From JANPBY01 sp963805505 (GTDB lineage: Bacteria > Actinomycetota > Actinomycetes > DATJPE01): a DNA stretch of 64,000 nt. The position numbers were made by a program, and so were the translations under genes. Positions within the stretch are counted from its first letter, which is position 1. Each line of letters starts with the position of its first letter. This document shows, piece after piece, positions 24,114 to 32,304 of this stretch. The stretch spans positions 434,001 through 498,000 of the forward strand of contig CAWDUP010000004.1 in assembly GCA_963805505.1 (NCBI GenBank), given 5' to 3'. The notes under the pieces are model-generated. The model had not been told where the DNA came from. It saw nothing but the letters and a program-made list of their open reading frames with translations, and ran no database searches.

Positions 24114-24917
24114 TCAGGCCACATGCCCCATTCGGGTGGACAGGCGGCCCGCTGCTTCCAGCAGCAAGGCGGTGCAGTCGGCCATCTCGGCCTTGAAGCG
24201 CTCACCCGGCCCGGTGACCGAGATGACCGCGATCGGACGTCCATCGTGGTCGAGAACCGGGGCCGCCACCGATGCGGCGCCGGTCATTCGCTCCCCCGCG
24301 GAGGTCGAATAACCCCGCTTGCGAATGGCGGCGAGGTCGCGCCGAAGCAACTCGTCGTCGGTGATCGTCTGGTCGGTCAATGCGGCCAGCTGGTTGCGCT
24401 GGAGGTAGGAGTCGATCTCGTCGTCACTGAGAAAGGCGAGGAAAGCCTTCGACGGGGCGCCGGCGTGCAGCGGGTACGGCCGCCCGACCACGGCCTCCAT
24501 GCGAACCTCACGGTCCGGCACGACCTGGTCGACGCACATCCTCGCGTCGCCGTTGCGGATCGAGAGCGTTGCGGTCTCCTTCGACTTTCTGGACAGCCAG
24601 GCCAGCTCGGGGCTGGCCATGCTGCGCACGTCGATCTTGGCCAGGTAGGCGCGACCGAGCCCGACCGCGGCGGGGCCGAGGGAGTAACGGTGACTCACGG
24701 GGTCAACAGAGATCAGATCACGGCTGCGCAGCGAGGTGAGGATTCGATGGACGCCGGCCTTGGACAGGCCGAGCTCGCCAGCGATCTCAGTGACGCCCAG
24801 GTCGGGACGAGTGCTGCGCCCGAACAGCAAAAGGACATCGATGGCTCGTTCGACCGCAGCGATGGACTGGCTGCCGCCCTCCGCCGGAGGTCGAACCACC
24901 TGACTGTGTTCGCTCAA
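24114..24917 (-). CDS. IclR-family transcriptional regulator
   Basis: A 267-residue IclR protein. The N-terminal winged helix (SIAAVERAIDVLLLF, LGVTEIAGELGLSKAGVHRILTSL) is followed by the effector domain (LHAGAPSKAFLAFL, RGYSTSAGERMTGAASVAAPV, VISVTGPGERF). It is divergent from the HMG-CoA lyase-type gene, and a palindrome in the shared region (25115-25131) is a candidate operator. It probably controls that enzyme in leucine or related acid catabolism; the effector is unknown. Confidence 0.9.
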   Translation of the reverse strand: MSEHSQVVRPPAEGGSQSIAAVERAIDVLLLFGRSTRPDLGVTEIAGELGLSKAGVHRILTSLRSRDLISVDPVSHRYSLGPAAVGLGRAYLAKIDVRSMASPELAWLSRKSKETATLSIRNGDARMCVDQVVPDREVRMEAVVGRPYPLHAGAPSKAFLAFLSDDEIDSYLQRNQLAALTDQTITDDELLRRDLAAIRKRGYSTSAGERMTGAASVAAPVLDHDGRPIAVISVTGPGERFKAEMADCTALLLEAAGRLSTRMGHVA

Positions 24918-25114
24918 CGGTGCTCCCGGGCGGGCGGTCGGCGGTGCTCCTCGTGATCATAGGGATCGAGCGGTGCCGATTCCACCCCGTGGAACACGGG
25001 GTCGTCACGGGCGCCGGCGCGCCAAGCGCGGAGCCCACCGCGGGACTCGACCGATTCTTCGACCCCGGCAGCCAAGGGCGACAATGGTGTCGTCCACACG
25101 TGCAATGAACGCTT

Positions 25115-25131
25115 GTGGAACGTTGTTTCAC
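25115..25131. promoter_or_regulatory. Candidate IclR operator upstream of the HMG-CoA lyase gene
   Basis: GTGGAACGTTGTTTCAC is an imperfect palindrome, GTGrAAC - 3 bases - GTTyCAC, similar to known IclR-type sites (TGGAA..TTCCA). It lies 52 bp upstream of the lyase GTG in the region divergent from the iclR gene. Confidence 0.45.
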
Positions 25132-25182
25132 CACTGGCGGACCCACTGGTGGGCGGCGGCACAAACCGATGCAGGAGGCACC

Positions 25183-26100
25183 GTGCCTGACGTCACGATC
25201 GTCGAGGTCGCTGCGCGCGACGGGTTGCAGAACGACCCTGCCGAGCTGAGCACCGCTGCGAAGGTTCAGCTCATCACGCGCACCGTCGACGCGGGCATCA
25301 CCCGCGCCGAGGTCGCCAGTTTCGTCAACCCGAAACGGGTGCCCCAGATGGCCGACGCCGAAGCGGTGGTCCAGGGCCTGGTCGAAGAAGGCACCGCCGA
25401 GCGCCTGGCGATGATCGGACTGGTCCTCAATGCGCGCGGCTTCCATCGCGCCGCCGAAACCAGCGTCGACGAGATCAACCTCGTGGTGGTTGCGAGCGAG
25501 ACCTTCAGCCAGCGCAACCAGGGCATGACCACCGAGGAGGCGGTGCGCACCGTCGAAGAAGTCGTTCCGCTGGCCAGGGCCGCGGGCATCGTCCCGACCG
25601 TCACGTTGTCGGCGTCGTTCGGCTGCCCCTACGAGGGCGAGGTACCCCTCGAGCGGGTCGTAGGGCTGGCCGAGCGGCTGGCCGCCACCGGCGCCGACGA
25701 GCTGGCGATCGCCGACACCATCGGTGTGGCCGTGCCGGCAGACGTACGGCTGCGCATCGGCGAGGTCCGGGCGGCCACCGGCCACATACGGCTCCGCGCG
25801 CATTTTCACAACACCCGCAACACGGGCTATGCCAACGCCTTGGCTGCCTTTGAGTCAGGTGTCAGCGTGCTCGACGCGAGCCTGGGAGGCGTCGGCGGCT
25901 GCCCGTTCGCGCCGAGGGCAACCGGCAACATCGCCACCGAAGACCTCGCCTATCTCCTCGACCGCTCCGGCATCAGCACCGGCCTCGATCTGGACGCCTT
26001 GGTCACGGCAAGCGACTGGCTCGGCGAGCAGCTGGGCCGACCGACTCCCGCCCTTGTCAGCAAGGCCGGCGGCTTCCCTACCGGGCGGGACGCCGCTTGA
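25183..26100 (+). CDS. Hydroxymethylglutaryl-CoA lyase family protein
   Basis: A 305-residue HMGL-type TIM barrel. Catalytic arginine is in VEVAARDGLQND, metal-binding histidines are in AHFHNTRNTGYAN, and the active-site loop LGGVGGCPFAPRATGN carries the reactive cysteine. SASFGCPYEGEV is also typical. It would cleave HMG-CoA to acetyl-CoA and acetoacetate in leucine breakdown; other CoA lyases of this group are possible. GTG 25183 is supported by AGGAGG five bases upstream; a longer upstream frame is not supported by homology. Regulated probably by the divergent IclR. Confidence 0.9.
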   Translation: MPDVTIVEVAARDGLQNDPAELSTAAKVQLITRTVDAGITRAEVASFVNPKRVPQMADAEAVVQGLVEEGTAERLAMIGLVLNARGFHRAAETSVDEINLVVVASETFSQRNQGMTTEEAVRTVEEVVPLARAAGIVPTVTLSASFGCPYEGEVPLERVVGLAERLAATGADELAIADTIGVAVPADVRLRIGEVRAATGHIRLRAHFHNTRNTGYANALAAFESGVSVLDASLGGVGGCPFAPRATGNIATEDLAYLLDRSGISTGLDLDALVTASDWLGEQLGRPTPALVSKAGGFPTGRDAA

Positions 26101-26200
26101 GGGCCGAGGAAGCGGCGCAGACCTGTCGCGCAGCAGCCCGTTAGCCAGCCGCAACGTCAGCGAGATGGTCGATCGCGCGGATCCACGCCAAGATCTAGGG

Positions 26201-28135
26201 ATGAGCCACACGCAAACCGACGCGGCCGCACAAGCAGACCCGACGCTGGAGCTGCATCCTGGCGGTTATCCGCCGATCGCCGACTACGCGTTCCTGTCCG
26301 ACTGCGAGACCACGTGCCTGGTGGCACCCAACGGGGCCGTCGAATGGATGTGCGCTCCCCGGCCCGATTCGCCAAGCTGCTTCGGGGCGATGCTCGACCG
26401 CAGCGCTGGCGCCTTTCGGCTCGGACCCTATGACGTTTCCGTCCCGGTTGCCCGGCGCTACCTTCCCGGCAGCCTCATGCTCGAGACCACCTGGCAAACG
26501 ACGACGGGCTGGCTCATCGTTCGAGATGCGCTCGTCATGGGGCCATGGCACAACCGGGAGGAGCGATCAAGCACCCATCGCCGCTCCCCTACTGACTTTG
26601 ACGCCGAGCACTGCCTGGTACGCACTTTGCGCTGCGTCTCCGGCACCGTCGATCTCGCCATGAGCTGCGACCCGGTCTTCGACTACGGCCGCAAACCGGC
26701 TACCTGGGACTACGACGGCCCTGGGTACGGGCAGGTGGTGGCAACCGCCGACGGGGAACCCTCGCTTCGTCTCACGACCGACCTCCGCTGCGGCATAGAG
26801 GGTCACGGGGTCAGAGCACGCACCCGCATGGAGGAGGGTGAAGAGCGCTTCGTTGCCCTGTCGTGGTCACCGCTTCCCGCTCCGCAGACCTTCGAGGAAG
26901 CCAAGCTCCGCCATGGCCGAACGGCCGAGCACTGGCGGCAGTGGATCACGGCTGGGGACTTCCCCGACCATAGATGGAGGCAACACCTCCAGCGCAGCGC
27001 GCTCACGCTGAAGGGACTCACTTTCGCGCCGAGCGGGGCGCTGCTGGCCGCGCCTACGACGTCGCTGCCCGAGTCGCCCGGGGGTGAACGGAACTGGGAC
27101 TACCGCTACGCCTGGGTGCGCGACTCGACGTTCGCGCTCTGGGGCCTCTACACGCTGGGGTTCGACCGTGAGGCGGATGACTTCTTCTTCTTCCTCGCCG
27201 ATGCCTGTCGAGACGGCTCGAAACTGCAGGTCATGTACGGCGTCGGCGGCGAACGCGAACTCGAGGAGTCGACCCTCGACCACCTGCACGGCTACCTGGG
27301 ATCGAGGCCCGTCCGCATCGGGAACGGCGCGTTCTCCCAGCATCAGCACGACGTATGGGGAGCCGTTCTCGACTCGGTCTACCTGCACGTGCGATCGCGC
27401 GACCGCACCGCCGAAGACCTGTGGCCGCTGCTCAAGGCGCAGGTCGAAGCAGCCGCCGAATCTTGGCGTGAGCCGGATCGCGGGATCTGGGAGGTCCGCG
27501 GAGAGCCCAAGCACTTCACATCGAGCAAGGTGATGTGCTGGGTCGCGATGGATCGTGGATCCAAGCTCGCCCGGATGCACGACGAGCCCGAGTATGCCAA
27601 GAAGTGGTCGGCGCTGGCCGACGAGATCCACGCCGACATCTGCGAACATGGCGTCGACGCCCGCGGAGTGTTCACGCAGTTCTACGGCTCAGATGCGCTA
27701 GACGCTTCCGCCCTTCTGATTCCGCTCATGCGCTTCCTTCCCCCTGAGGACAAACGGATTCAGGCGACGGTACGAGCCATTGCCGATGAGCTCACCGAAG
27801 ACGGACTGGTGCTGCGCTATCGCACGCACGAGACCGATGACGGGCTGCGCGGCAAGGAAGGATCCTTCACGATCTGCTCCTTCTGGCTGGTTTCTGCCCT
27901 CGTCGAGATCGGCGAGCTCGACGAGGCTCGCAAGCTGTGCGAGCGGCTGCTCGGCTTTGCCAGCGATCTGTTGCTCTACGCCGAAGAGATCGAGCCAGGC
28001 TCTGGACGGCATCTCGGAAACTTCCCGCAGGCCTTTACCCATCTAGCTCTGATCAACGCAGTGGTCCATGTGATCCGTGCTGAGCAGGAGGATGGGGTGC
28101 ACGCATTCTTACCCGCGCACCTGACATCCTCCTGA
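26201..28135 (+). CDS. GH15 trehalase
   Basis: A 644-residue glycoside hydrolase of family 15. The N-terminal beta-sandwich has PPIADYAFLSDCETTCLVAP and SCFGAMLDRSAGAFRLGP. The (alpha/alpha)6 domain has ERNWDYRYAWVRDSTFALWG, the RGIWEVRGEPKHFTSSKVMC segment with a catalytic glutamate, and SGRHLGNFPQAFTHLALIN with the second. It closely resembles the actinobacterial trehalase (mycobacterial Rv2402-type), rather than glucoamylase. It hydrolyses trehalose to glucose in the cytoplasm. ATG 26201 lies about 100 bp after the lyase stop, so it may have its own promoter. Confidence 0.9.
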   Translation: MSHTQTDAAAQADPTLELHPGGYPPIADYAFLSDCETTCLVAPNGAVEWMCAPRPDSPSCFGAMLDRSAGAFRLGPYDVSVPVARRYLPGSLMLETTWQTTTGWLIVRDALVMGPWHNREERSSTHRRSPTDFDAEHCLVRTLRCVSGTVDLAMSCDPVFDYGRKPATWDYDGPGYGQVVATADGEPSLRLTTDLRCGIEGHGVRARTRMEEGEERFVALSWSPLPAPQTFEEAKLRHGRTAEHWRQWITAGDFPDHRWRQHLQRSALTLKGLTFAPSGALLAAPTTSLPESPGGERNWDYRYAWVRDSTFALWGLYTLGFDREADDFFFFLADACRDGSKLQVMYGVGGERELEESTLDHLHGYLGSRPVRIGNGAFSQHQHDVWGAVLDSVYLHVRSRDRTAEDLWPLLKAQVEAAAESWREPDRGIWEVRGEPKHFTSSKVMCWVAMDRGSKLARMHDEPEYAKKWSALADEIHADICEHGVDARGVFTQFYGSDALDASALLIPLMRFLPPEDKRIQATVRAIADELTEDGLVLRYRTHETDDGLRGKEGSFTICSFWLVSALVEIGELDEARKLCERLLGFASDLLLYAEEIEPGSGRHLGNFPQAFTHLALINAVVHVIRAEQEDGVHAFLPAHLTSS

Positions 28136-28165
28136 CTCTGTGCCGCGCCCCCGACGGGGATCGCC

Positions 28166-28726
28166 TCATTGGTTCCAGCAGTGAACCTTCGGATTCCAGG
28201 GCGAGAACATGCCCGCCGGGTTGTCCTTCCAGACCCAAGCGTGCAGCGAGTAGAACGTCGGCAGGCCGTATCGGTTGCCTTCGAGGGTGAGCCCGAAGGT
28301 CTGCCCAAACAGCTTCGGCGGAGCCGCGTCTTGACCGTGCTTCGCGTCCCAGTCCTGCTTGAGCACAACGTATTCCAGCCCTACGAGCCGGTAGCGTCCG
28401 TTGATCCAGGCGTAGATCACGGCCTCAGGTCGGTCAACCCGCTCGGTCGGGTCTCCGACAAACGCGCCGTTCACGAAATGAACACCCATGGCGCCCATGC
28501 CGGGCATCGAGATGCATGCCACGCCTGCCGCATCGAACAGCTTGCTATATCCCGCCTTCTTGGCTGCTGCGATGGAATGGAAGGCGGCAGAAGCCGCGCG
28601 CGCCTTGGCCACCTTCTGTTCGACGATGTCCCGAGGCAGAGCCGCCTGGGCTGCGGGGGCGACCGCAAGCGGCGAAGAGATGGCGATAGCGCCAACAAGA
28701 GCAACGAGGATCCGCCTCCGGGTCAT
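28166..28726 (-). CDS. Secreted protein of unknown function
   Basis: A 186-residue exported protein with a clear signal peptide (RRRILVALVGAIAISSPLAVAPAAQAALP, cleavage after AQA) and a mature domain. The domain includes FHSIAAAKKAGYSKLFD, then MPGMGAMGVHFVNGAFVG, RPEAVIYAWINGRYRLVGLEYVV, FGLTLEGNRYGLPTFYSLHAWVWKDN and PWNPKVHCWNQ. It has two cysteines and a recurring His/Asn pattern. I recognise it as a conserved hypothetical type but not by a named function. Its ATG overlaps the DUF4242 stop as ATGA, so the two are co-translated. Confidence 0.75.
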   Translation of the reverse strand: MTRRRILVALVGAIAISSPLAVAPAAQAALPRDIVEQKVAKARAASAAFHSIAAAKKAGYSKLFDAAGVACISMPGMGAMGVHFVNGAFVGDPTERVDRPEAVIYAWINGRYRLVGLEYVVLKQDWDAKHGQDAAPPKLFGQTFGLTLEGNRYGLPTFYSLHAWVWKDNPAGMFSPWNPKVHCWNQ

Positions 28727-28974
28727 GACCCCTCCTTGACCTCGAAGATGTGCTCGGCCACCAAGCCGTGCGCTTCCCGGTGAACCGTGTTGGCGTCTTC
28801 CGCTGACGGTGCCTCGACGAGGCAGAAGATCTTGCCCTGGGCTTCGTCCACCCAGTAGCTGCGGTAGTTCACATCATGGGCGCCCTGGACCTCGAGATCC
28901 GCCTGATGTGCCTTGGCGACGTCCTCAACGCTGACGCCGCCCTCGATCGAGTGCATATCCATGAACAGTGGCAT
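28723..28974 (-). CDS. DUF4242 (SCO4226-like nickel-binding) protein
   Basis: An 83-residue ferredoxin-like protein of the DUF4242 family: PLFMDMHSIEGGVSVEDVAKAHQADLE and a C-terminal DANTVHREAHGLVAEHIFEV. SCO4226 of Streptomyces, the described member, binds nickel through conserved histidines. H8, H23, H33 and the C-terminal HREAHG histidines are present here. ATG 28974 has a perfect AGGAGG five bases upstream. It is transcribed with the secreted protein downstream. Confidence 0.82.
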   Translation of the reverse strand: MPLFMDMHSIEGGVSVEDVAKAHQADLEVQGAHDVNYRSYWVDEAQGKIFCLVEAPSAEDANTVHREAHGLVAEHIFEVKEGS

Positions 28975-29075
28975 GAAGCCTCCTGTAGCCGGTGAGAGTT
29001 GGACGCCACGAACCTAGGAAGCAGGCGCTGCCACGCGCATCGGGCGGAACTGCCCATCTTGGACAGACGGGTTCC

Positions 29076-29435
29076 CTATGTAGAGTCCGGACAACGCACG
29101 TGCGTCGTAGCCCACGGCAGCGCTTCCAACCGCGCGGTCGGGATCTCCAGGCCACAGCGATCGCAGCAGCCGTAGGTCGACTCCGCGAGCTTCGCCAACG
29201 CCCGTACGACCTCTGCACGCACCTCGAGCATCCGCTCATGAGTGGCGACCTGCGTCAGCCGCTCGACAGCGATTGAGGTCCCGTCCCCGACTCGCTTGCC
29301 GAATGAGATGTCCCCCGTCTGGTCCGGGGGAACGGTGAGGGACGCGATCTCCCGGTCGAGCTCGGCCAGCTTGGCCGTCAGCGTCCGCGACGCCTCGTCG
29401 AGTGGGTCGATCGCCTTCGTTCTCTCTGTACTCAA
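29076..29435 (-). CDS. DksA/TraR-type zinc finger protein
   Basis: A 119-residue protein with a helical N-terminus (coiled-coil) and a C4 zinc finger, CCDRCGLEIPTARLEALPWA then RC, near 90-115. This is the DksA/TraR/general-stress 16O layout. Such proteins bind in the RNA polymerase secondary channel, though many actinobacterial members are uncharacterised. Start is TTG 29435, overlapping the TMEM175 stop as TTGA with GGAGG upstream. It closes the operon aldehyde dehydrogenase-TMEM175-DksA-like. Confidence 0.82.
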   Translation of the reverse strand: MSTERTKAIDPLDEASRTLTAKLAELDREIASLTVPPDQTGDISFGKRVGDGTSIAVERLTQVATHERMLEVRAEVVRALAKLAESTYGCCDRCGLEIPTARLEALPWATTHVRCPDST

Positions 29436-30058
29436 TCCATCGCCTCCGCCTCAGCGACAGCACGCTCGATGCGGCGGTCAGGGACCAGCCACAGGACGGC
29501 TATGCCTGCATACAGGAGGTAGGACAGGGCAGGAGCAACAAACGCGAGTCCGATCGCCAGGAGGTAGCCGACCACGGAGGCGATTCCCTTTCTGTCCTTC
29601 CCGAGCGCGTCAGCGAGCAAGGAGTCGATCCCCTGGCTTCGGATGATCAGTCGCTCCAGCAGGTAGTACGCCGCACCCGCGAACAGCAGCACGGAGCCGT
29701 ACACCGCCGTGGGCGCGGTCTCGAACGGATACTCCCCGATCCAAGACGTCGTGAAAGGAACCAACGACAACCAGAACAGCAGGTTCATGTTGGCCCACAG
29801 CACGCCGCCGCTCACCGATCTCAAGGTGTAGAGGAGGTGATGGTGGTTGTTCCAATAGATGGCGATGTAGACGAAGCTCAGGACGTAGCTGAGGAAGATC
29901 GGCGCCAGGTGCGCTTCGTGCAGCTGAGCAAAGGTTCCGCCCTGCGCGCCTTCCCCGTGGACGGCATCTGTCACTGGCACTCGAAGCTCGAGCACCATGA
30001 TCGTGATCACGATGGCCAGCACGCCGTCGCTGAAGGCCTCGAGGCGACTGGACCTCAC
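29432..30058 (-). CDS. TMEM175-family potassium channel
   Basis: A 208-residue, six-helix membrane protein. The first helix carries the TMEM175 signature SRLEAFSDGVLAIVITIMVLEL (R-x-x-x-F-S-D), the motif of the selectivity filter region in this family (DUF1211). YWNNHHHLLYTLRSVSGGVLWANM is the typical following segment. Bacterial members form tetrameric K+-permeable channels. The GTG at 30058 overlaps the aldehyde dehydrogenase stop (GTGA). Confidence 0.88.
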   Translation of the reverse strand: MRSSRLEAFSDGVLAIVITIMVLELRVPVTDAVHGEGAQGGTFAQLHEAHLAPIFLSYVLSFVYIAIYWNNHHHLLYTLRSVSGGVLWANMNLLFWLSLVPFTTSWIGEYPFETAPTAVYGSVLLFAGAAYYLLERLIIRSQGIDSLLADALGKDRKGIASVVGYLLAIGLAFVAPALSYLLYAGIAVLWLVPDRRIERAVAEAEAMD

Positions 30059-31590
30059 AGCCGGAACCCGGCGTCGTAGGAGATCTCCTCGGTGTCCATC
30101 TGCGCCTTTTGGAGCTTCCCACTCACGTCCCAGTTCATGGCCTGCCATCTGGTGAACTGGTCGAGCACCCACACCCCAGACTGCCGCGACCCGTTGCCCG
30201 AGCGACCGTTGCCACCAAAGGGAAGATGCGCCTCCGCACCGGAGGTGGAGTTGTTGACCGAAACCATCCCGGCACCGACCCTGGAGCGAAAGTCGAACGC
30301 CTGCTTGGCGTCCTGTGTGTAGATCGCAGCAGACAATCCGTACCCATGGCCGCTTGCAAGCTCGATTGCCTCGTCGAAGCTGTCGAACCCCCCAAGGCCT
30401 ACCAGCGGCCCAAAGGTTTCGGTGTCGTACAACGCATCCCCGGGCTGAACGCCTTCCACGATCGTCGGATGAGCGAACACACCGCGGTCAGGATCACCGA
30501 CAAAGCCCTTGCGCGGACTCGCGGATGTGATGCGTCCGATGTCAGTCGATCCGTGCACCGAATGCCGATCCGTGATGAGTTCGAGGTTACGCAGATGGTT
30601 GTCGAGATACCGCTGGGAGAGCATGGGTCCGTAGAGGACGTCCTCGAGGGGATCGCCGACGACAGCCGACTCGACAGCGGCGACGAACCGCTCCCGGAAC
30701 TCCGGGTAGACGCGGCGATGGACCCAGGCGGTCCCCAAGCTGGTGCAGCGTTGGCCGCTCGTGCCGAAGCCTGAAAACAGCGCGCCTTCGACGGCCAGGT
30801 CGAGGTCTGCGTCGGACATGACTACCAGCGGGTTCTTCCCACCGAGCTCGAGGCAAGGACTTTGCAGATGACGCCCGCACAGCTCGCCGATGGCGCTGCC
30901 GACCGCGGTCGACCCGGTGAATCCGACCTTGTCGACCAAGCCGTCGGCCATGGCCCGCTCGAGTCCCGCAAAGGTCTCCTGGCCGTCGGCGAGAACCAGC
31001 TGCAGCACGTCGGCGGGTATCCCGCCTTGTCGGAACAGCTCGAGCAGCGCATGCGCAACTGCTGCTGAGGTCTCGGCGGGCTTCCAGACGACCGCGTTGC
31101 CACACAGCAGCGCCGGCACGAGATACCACGACGGGACTGCGGTCGGGAAGTTCGCCGCGGTGATGATGGCGGCGACGCCGACCGGAACCCGAAAGGTGAA
31201 CAGCTGCTTGTCGGCCATCTCGCTGGGAACCGTCTGACCGTAGAGCCGTCGACCCTCGCCGAGGAAGAAGTCGCACGTATCGATGACCTCTTGGACCTCT
31301 CCCAACGCCTCGCCGTAGGGCTTTCCGATCTCGCGCGTCACCAGCGCCGCGAGCGCCTCCTTGTTCGCCTCGACCAGGCGACCGACCTGGGCGATCACCC
31401 TCCCCCGCACCGGTGCAGGAGTGCCTGCCCAGCCCGGCTGAGCGTCGCTCGCGCGCCGACACGCCGAGACAAGGTCGGCAGCGCTGGCCAGGCTTCCCCG
31501 CCACACGACCTGTTCGACGTCTGCTGGGTTTCGGGTCACCCAGGCGTCCGCATCGGTGGTGCGAACGGCGGACGCGTCGAGGCTGGTCAT
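30055..31590 (-). CDS. NAD(P)+-dependent aldehyde dehydrogenase
   Basis: A 511-residue ALDH superfamily enzyme. The cofactor region has VWKPAETSAAVAHALLEL and GFTGSTAVGS, the general base is in LELGGKNPLVVM, and the nucleophile cysteine in SGQRCTSLGTAWVH. The ending MNWDVSGKLQKAQMDTEE is shared by a group of actinobacterial ALDHs. It oxidises an aldehyde to the acid; substrate unknown. ATG 31590 (MTSLDASAVR) was chosen. A divergent TetR gene and a perfect palindrome between them suggest TetR repression of this operon, which also carries TMEM175 and the DksA-like gene. Confidence 0.88.
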   Translation of the reverse strand: MTSLDASAVRTTDADAWVTRNPADVEQVVWRGSLASAADLVSACRRASDAQPGWAGTPAPVRGRVIAQVGRLVEANKEALAALVTREIGKPYGEALGEVQEVIDTCDFFLGEGRRLYGQTVPSEMADKQLFTFRVPVGVAAIITAANFPTAVPSWYLVPALLCGNAVVWKPAETSAAVAHALLELFRQGGIPADVLQLVLADGQETFAGLERAMADGLVDKVGFTGSTAVGSAIGELCGRHLQSPCLELGGKNPLVVMSDADLDLAVEGALFSGFGTSGQRCTSLGTAWVHRRVYPEFRERFVAAVESAVVGDPLEDVLYGPMLSQRYLDNHLRNLELITDRHSVHGSTDIGRITSASPRKGFVGDPDRGVFAHPTIVEGVQPGDALYDTETFGPLVGLGGFDSFDEAIELASGHGYGLSAAIYTQDAKQAFDFRSRVGAGMVSVNNSTSGAEAHLPFGGNGRSGNGSRQSGVWVLDQFTRWQAMNWDVSGKLQKAQMDTEEISYDAGFRL

Positions 31591-31657
31591 GCGCCAACCT
31601 TGCCAGCCGGAACCGCGGAGCGCGCACCGCAGGGGAGATCCAATCAAAGTTGTGCTA

Positions 31658-31675
31658 TCTGGAACATTTGTGTTC
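31658..31675. promoter_or_regulatory. Palindromic operator between aldehyde dehydrogenase and TetR genes
   Basis: TGGAACATTTGTGTTCCA is a perfect inverted repeat (7-bp arms, 4-bp spacer). It lies 12 bp upstream of the tetR ATG and about 70 bp upstream of the divergent dehydrogenase start. This is the natural binding site for the TetR regulator. The TGGAAC arm also fits a core promoter-overlap position. Confidence 0.65.
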
Positions 31676-31686
31676 CACTTGGAAGC

Positions 31687-32304
31687 ATGTCGTCACCTGC
31701 CCTGTCCGCCACGCCCACGGACCCGCGCCGTCACGTGCTCGAGACTGCGGCCACCGTCTTGTGCTCCCACAGCGGGGCCAGCTTGGCCGACGTGGCCGCG
31801 GCCGCAGGTATCGGACGGACCTCCCTCCACCGGCTGTTCCCGACGCGACACGATCTTCTCTACGCCCTCGCCGACGACGCCCTCGTCCGGGTCGAGGCGG
31901 CAGTGGATGGAGCTCTGCCCCCTGGGCCAGAGCCGGTCGCGCAATCGTTGCGCCGCCTGGCTGAAGCCGTCTTGCCCTTGGCCGACGAGATGCGGTTCCT
32001 CGACATCGGCGCCGGAGTTTGGGACCTGCCCGAGATGGTTGAGCGCTGGTATGACATCAGCCGCCCGGTCGAGGACGTAGTCCGCGCGGCCAAGGATGCG
32101 GGCGAGCTCCGGCTCGACCTGCCCACTGCATGGGCGGTGGATCTGTTCGTTGCCGCAATCTTCGCTGCCTCCAACGGCGTGGCCGATGGTCGCATCGCCC
32201 GGCGCGACGCCGTCGACCTCGTCGTCGATGCGATCCTGCGCGGCATCGGTGTACCGGCACCCTCCCCCGCCCGTCCGGGCGACGGCAGCGGAGCTCGGCC
32301 ATGA
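31687..32304 (+). CDS. TetR-family regulator
   Basis: A 205-residue TetR-type repressor. The helix-turn-helix is at about 15-60 (RRHVLETAATVLCSHSGASLADVAAAAGIGRTSLHRLFPTRHDLLYAL). The ligand-binding domain is helical with WDLPEMVERWYDISRPVEDVV. ATG 31687 sits just downstream of the palindrome. Its stop overlaps the MFS gene start (ATGA). Likely controls the transporter and the divergent dehydrogenase operon; the ligand is probably what the transporter exports. Confidence 0.85.
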   Translation: MSSPALSATPTDPRRHVLETAATVLCSHSGASLADVAAAAGIGRTSLHRLFPTRHDLLYALADDALVRVEAAVDGALPPGPEPVAQSLRRLAEAVLPLADEMRFLDIGAGVWDLPEMVERWYDISRPVEDVVRAAKDAGELRLDLPTAWAVDLFVAAIFAASNGVADGRIARRDAVDLVVDAILRGIGVPAPSPARPGDGSGARP

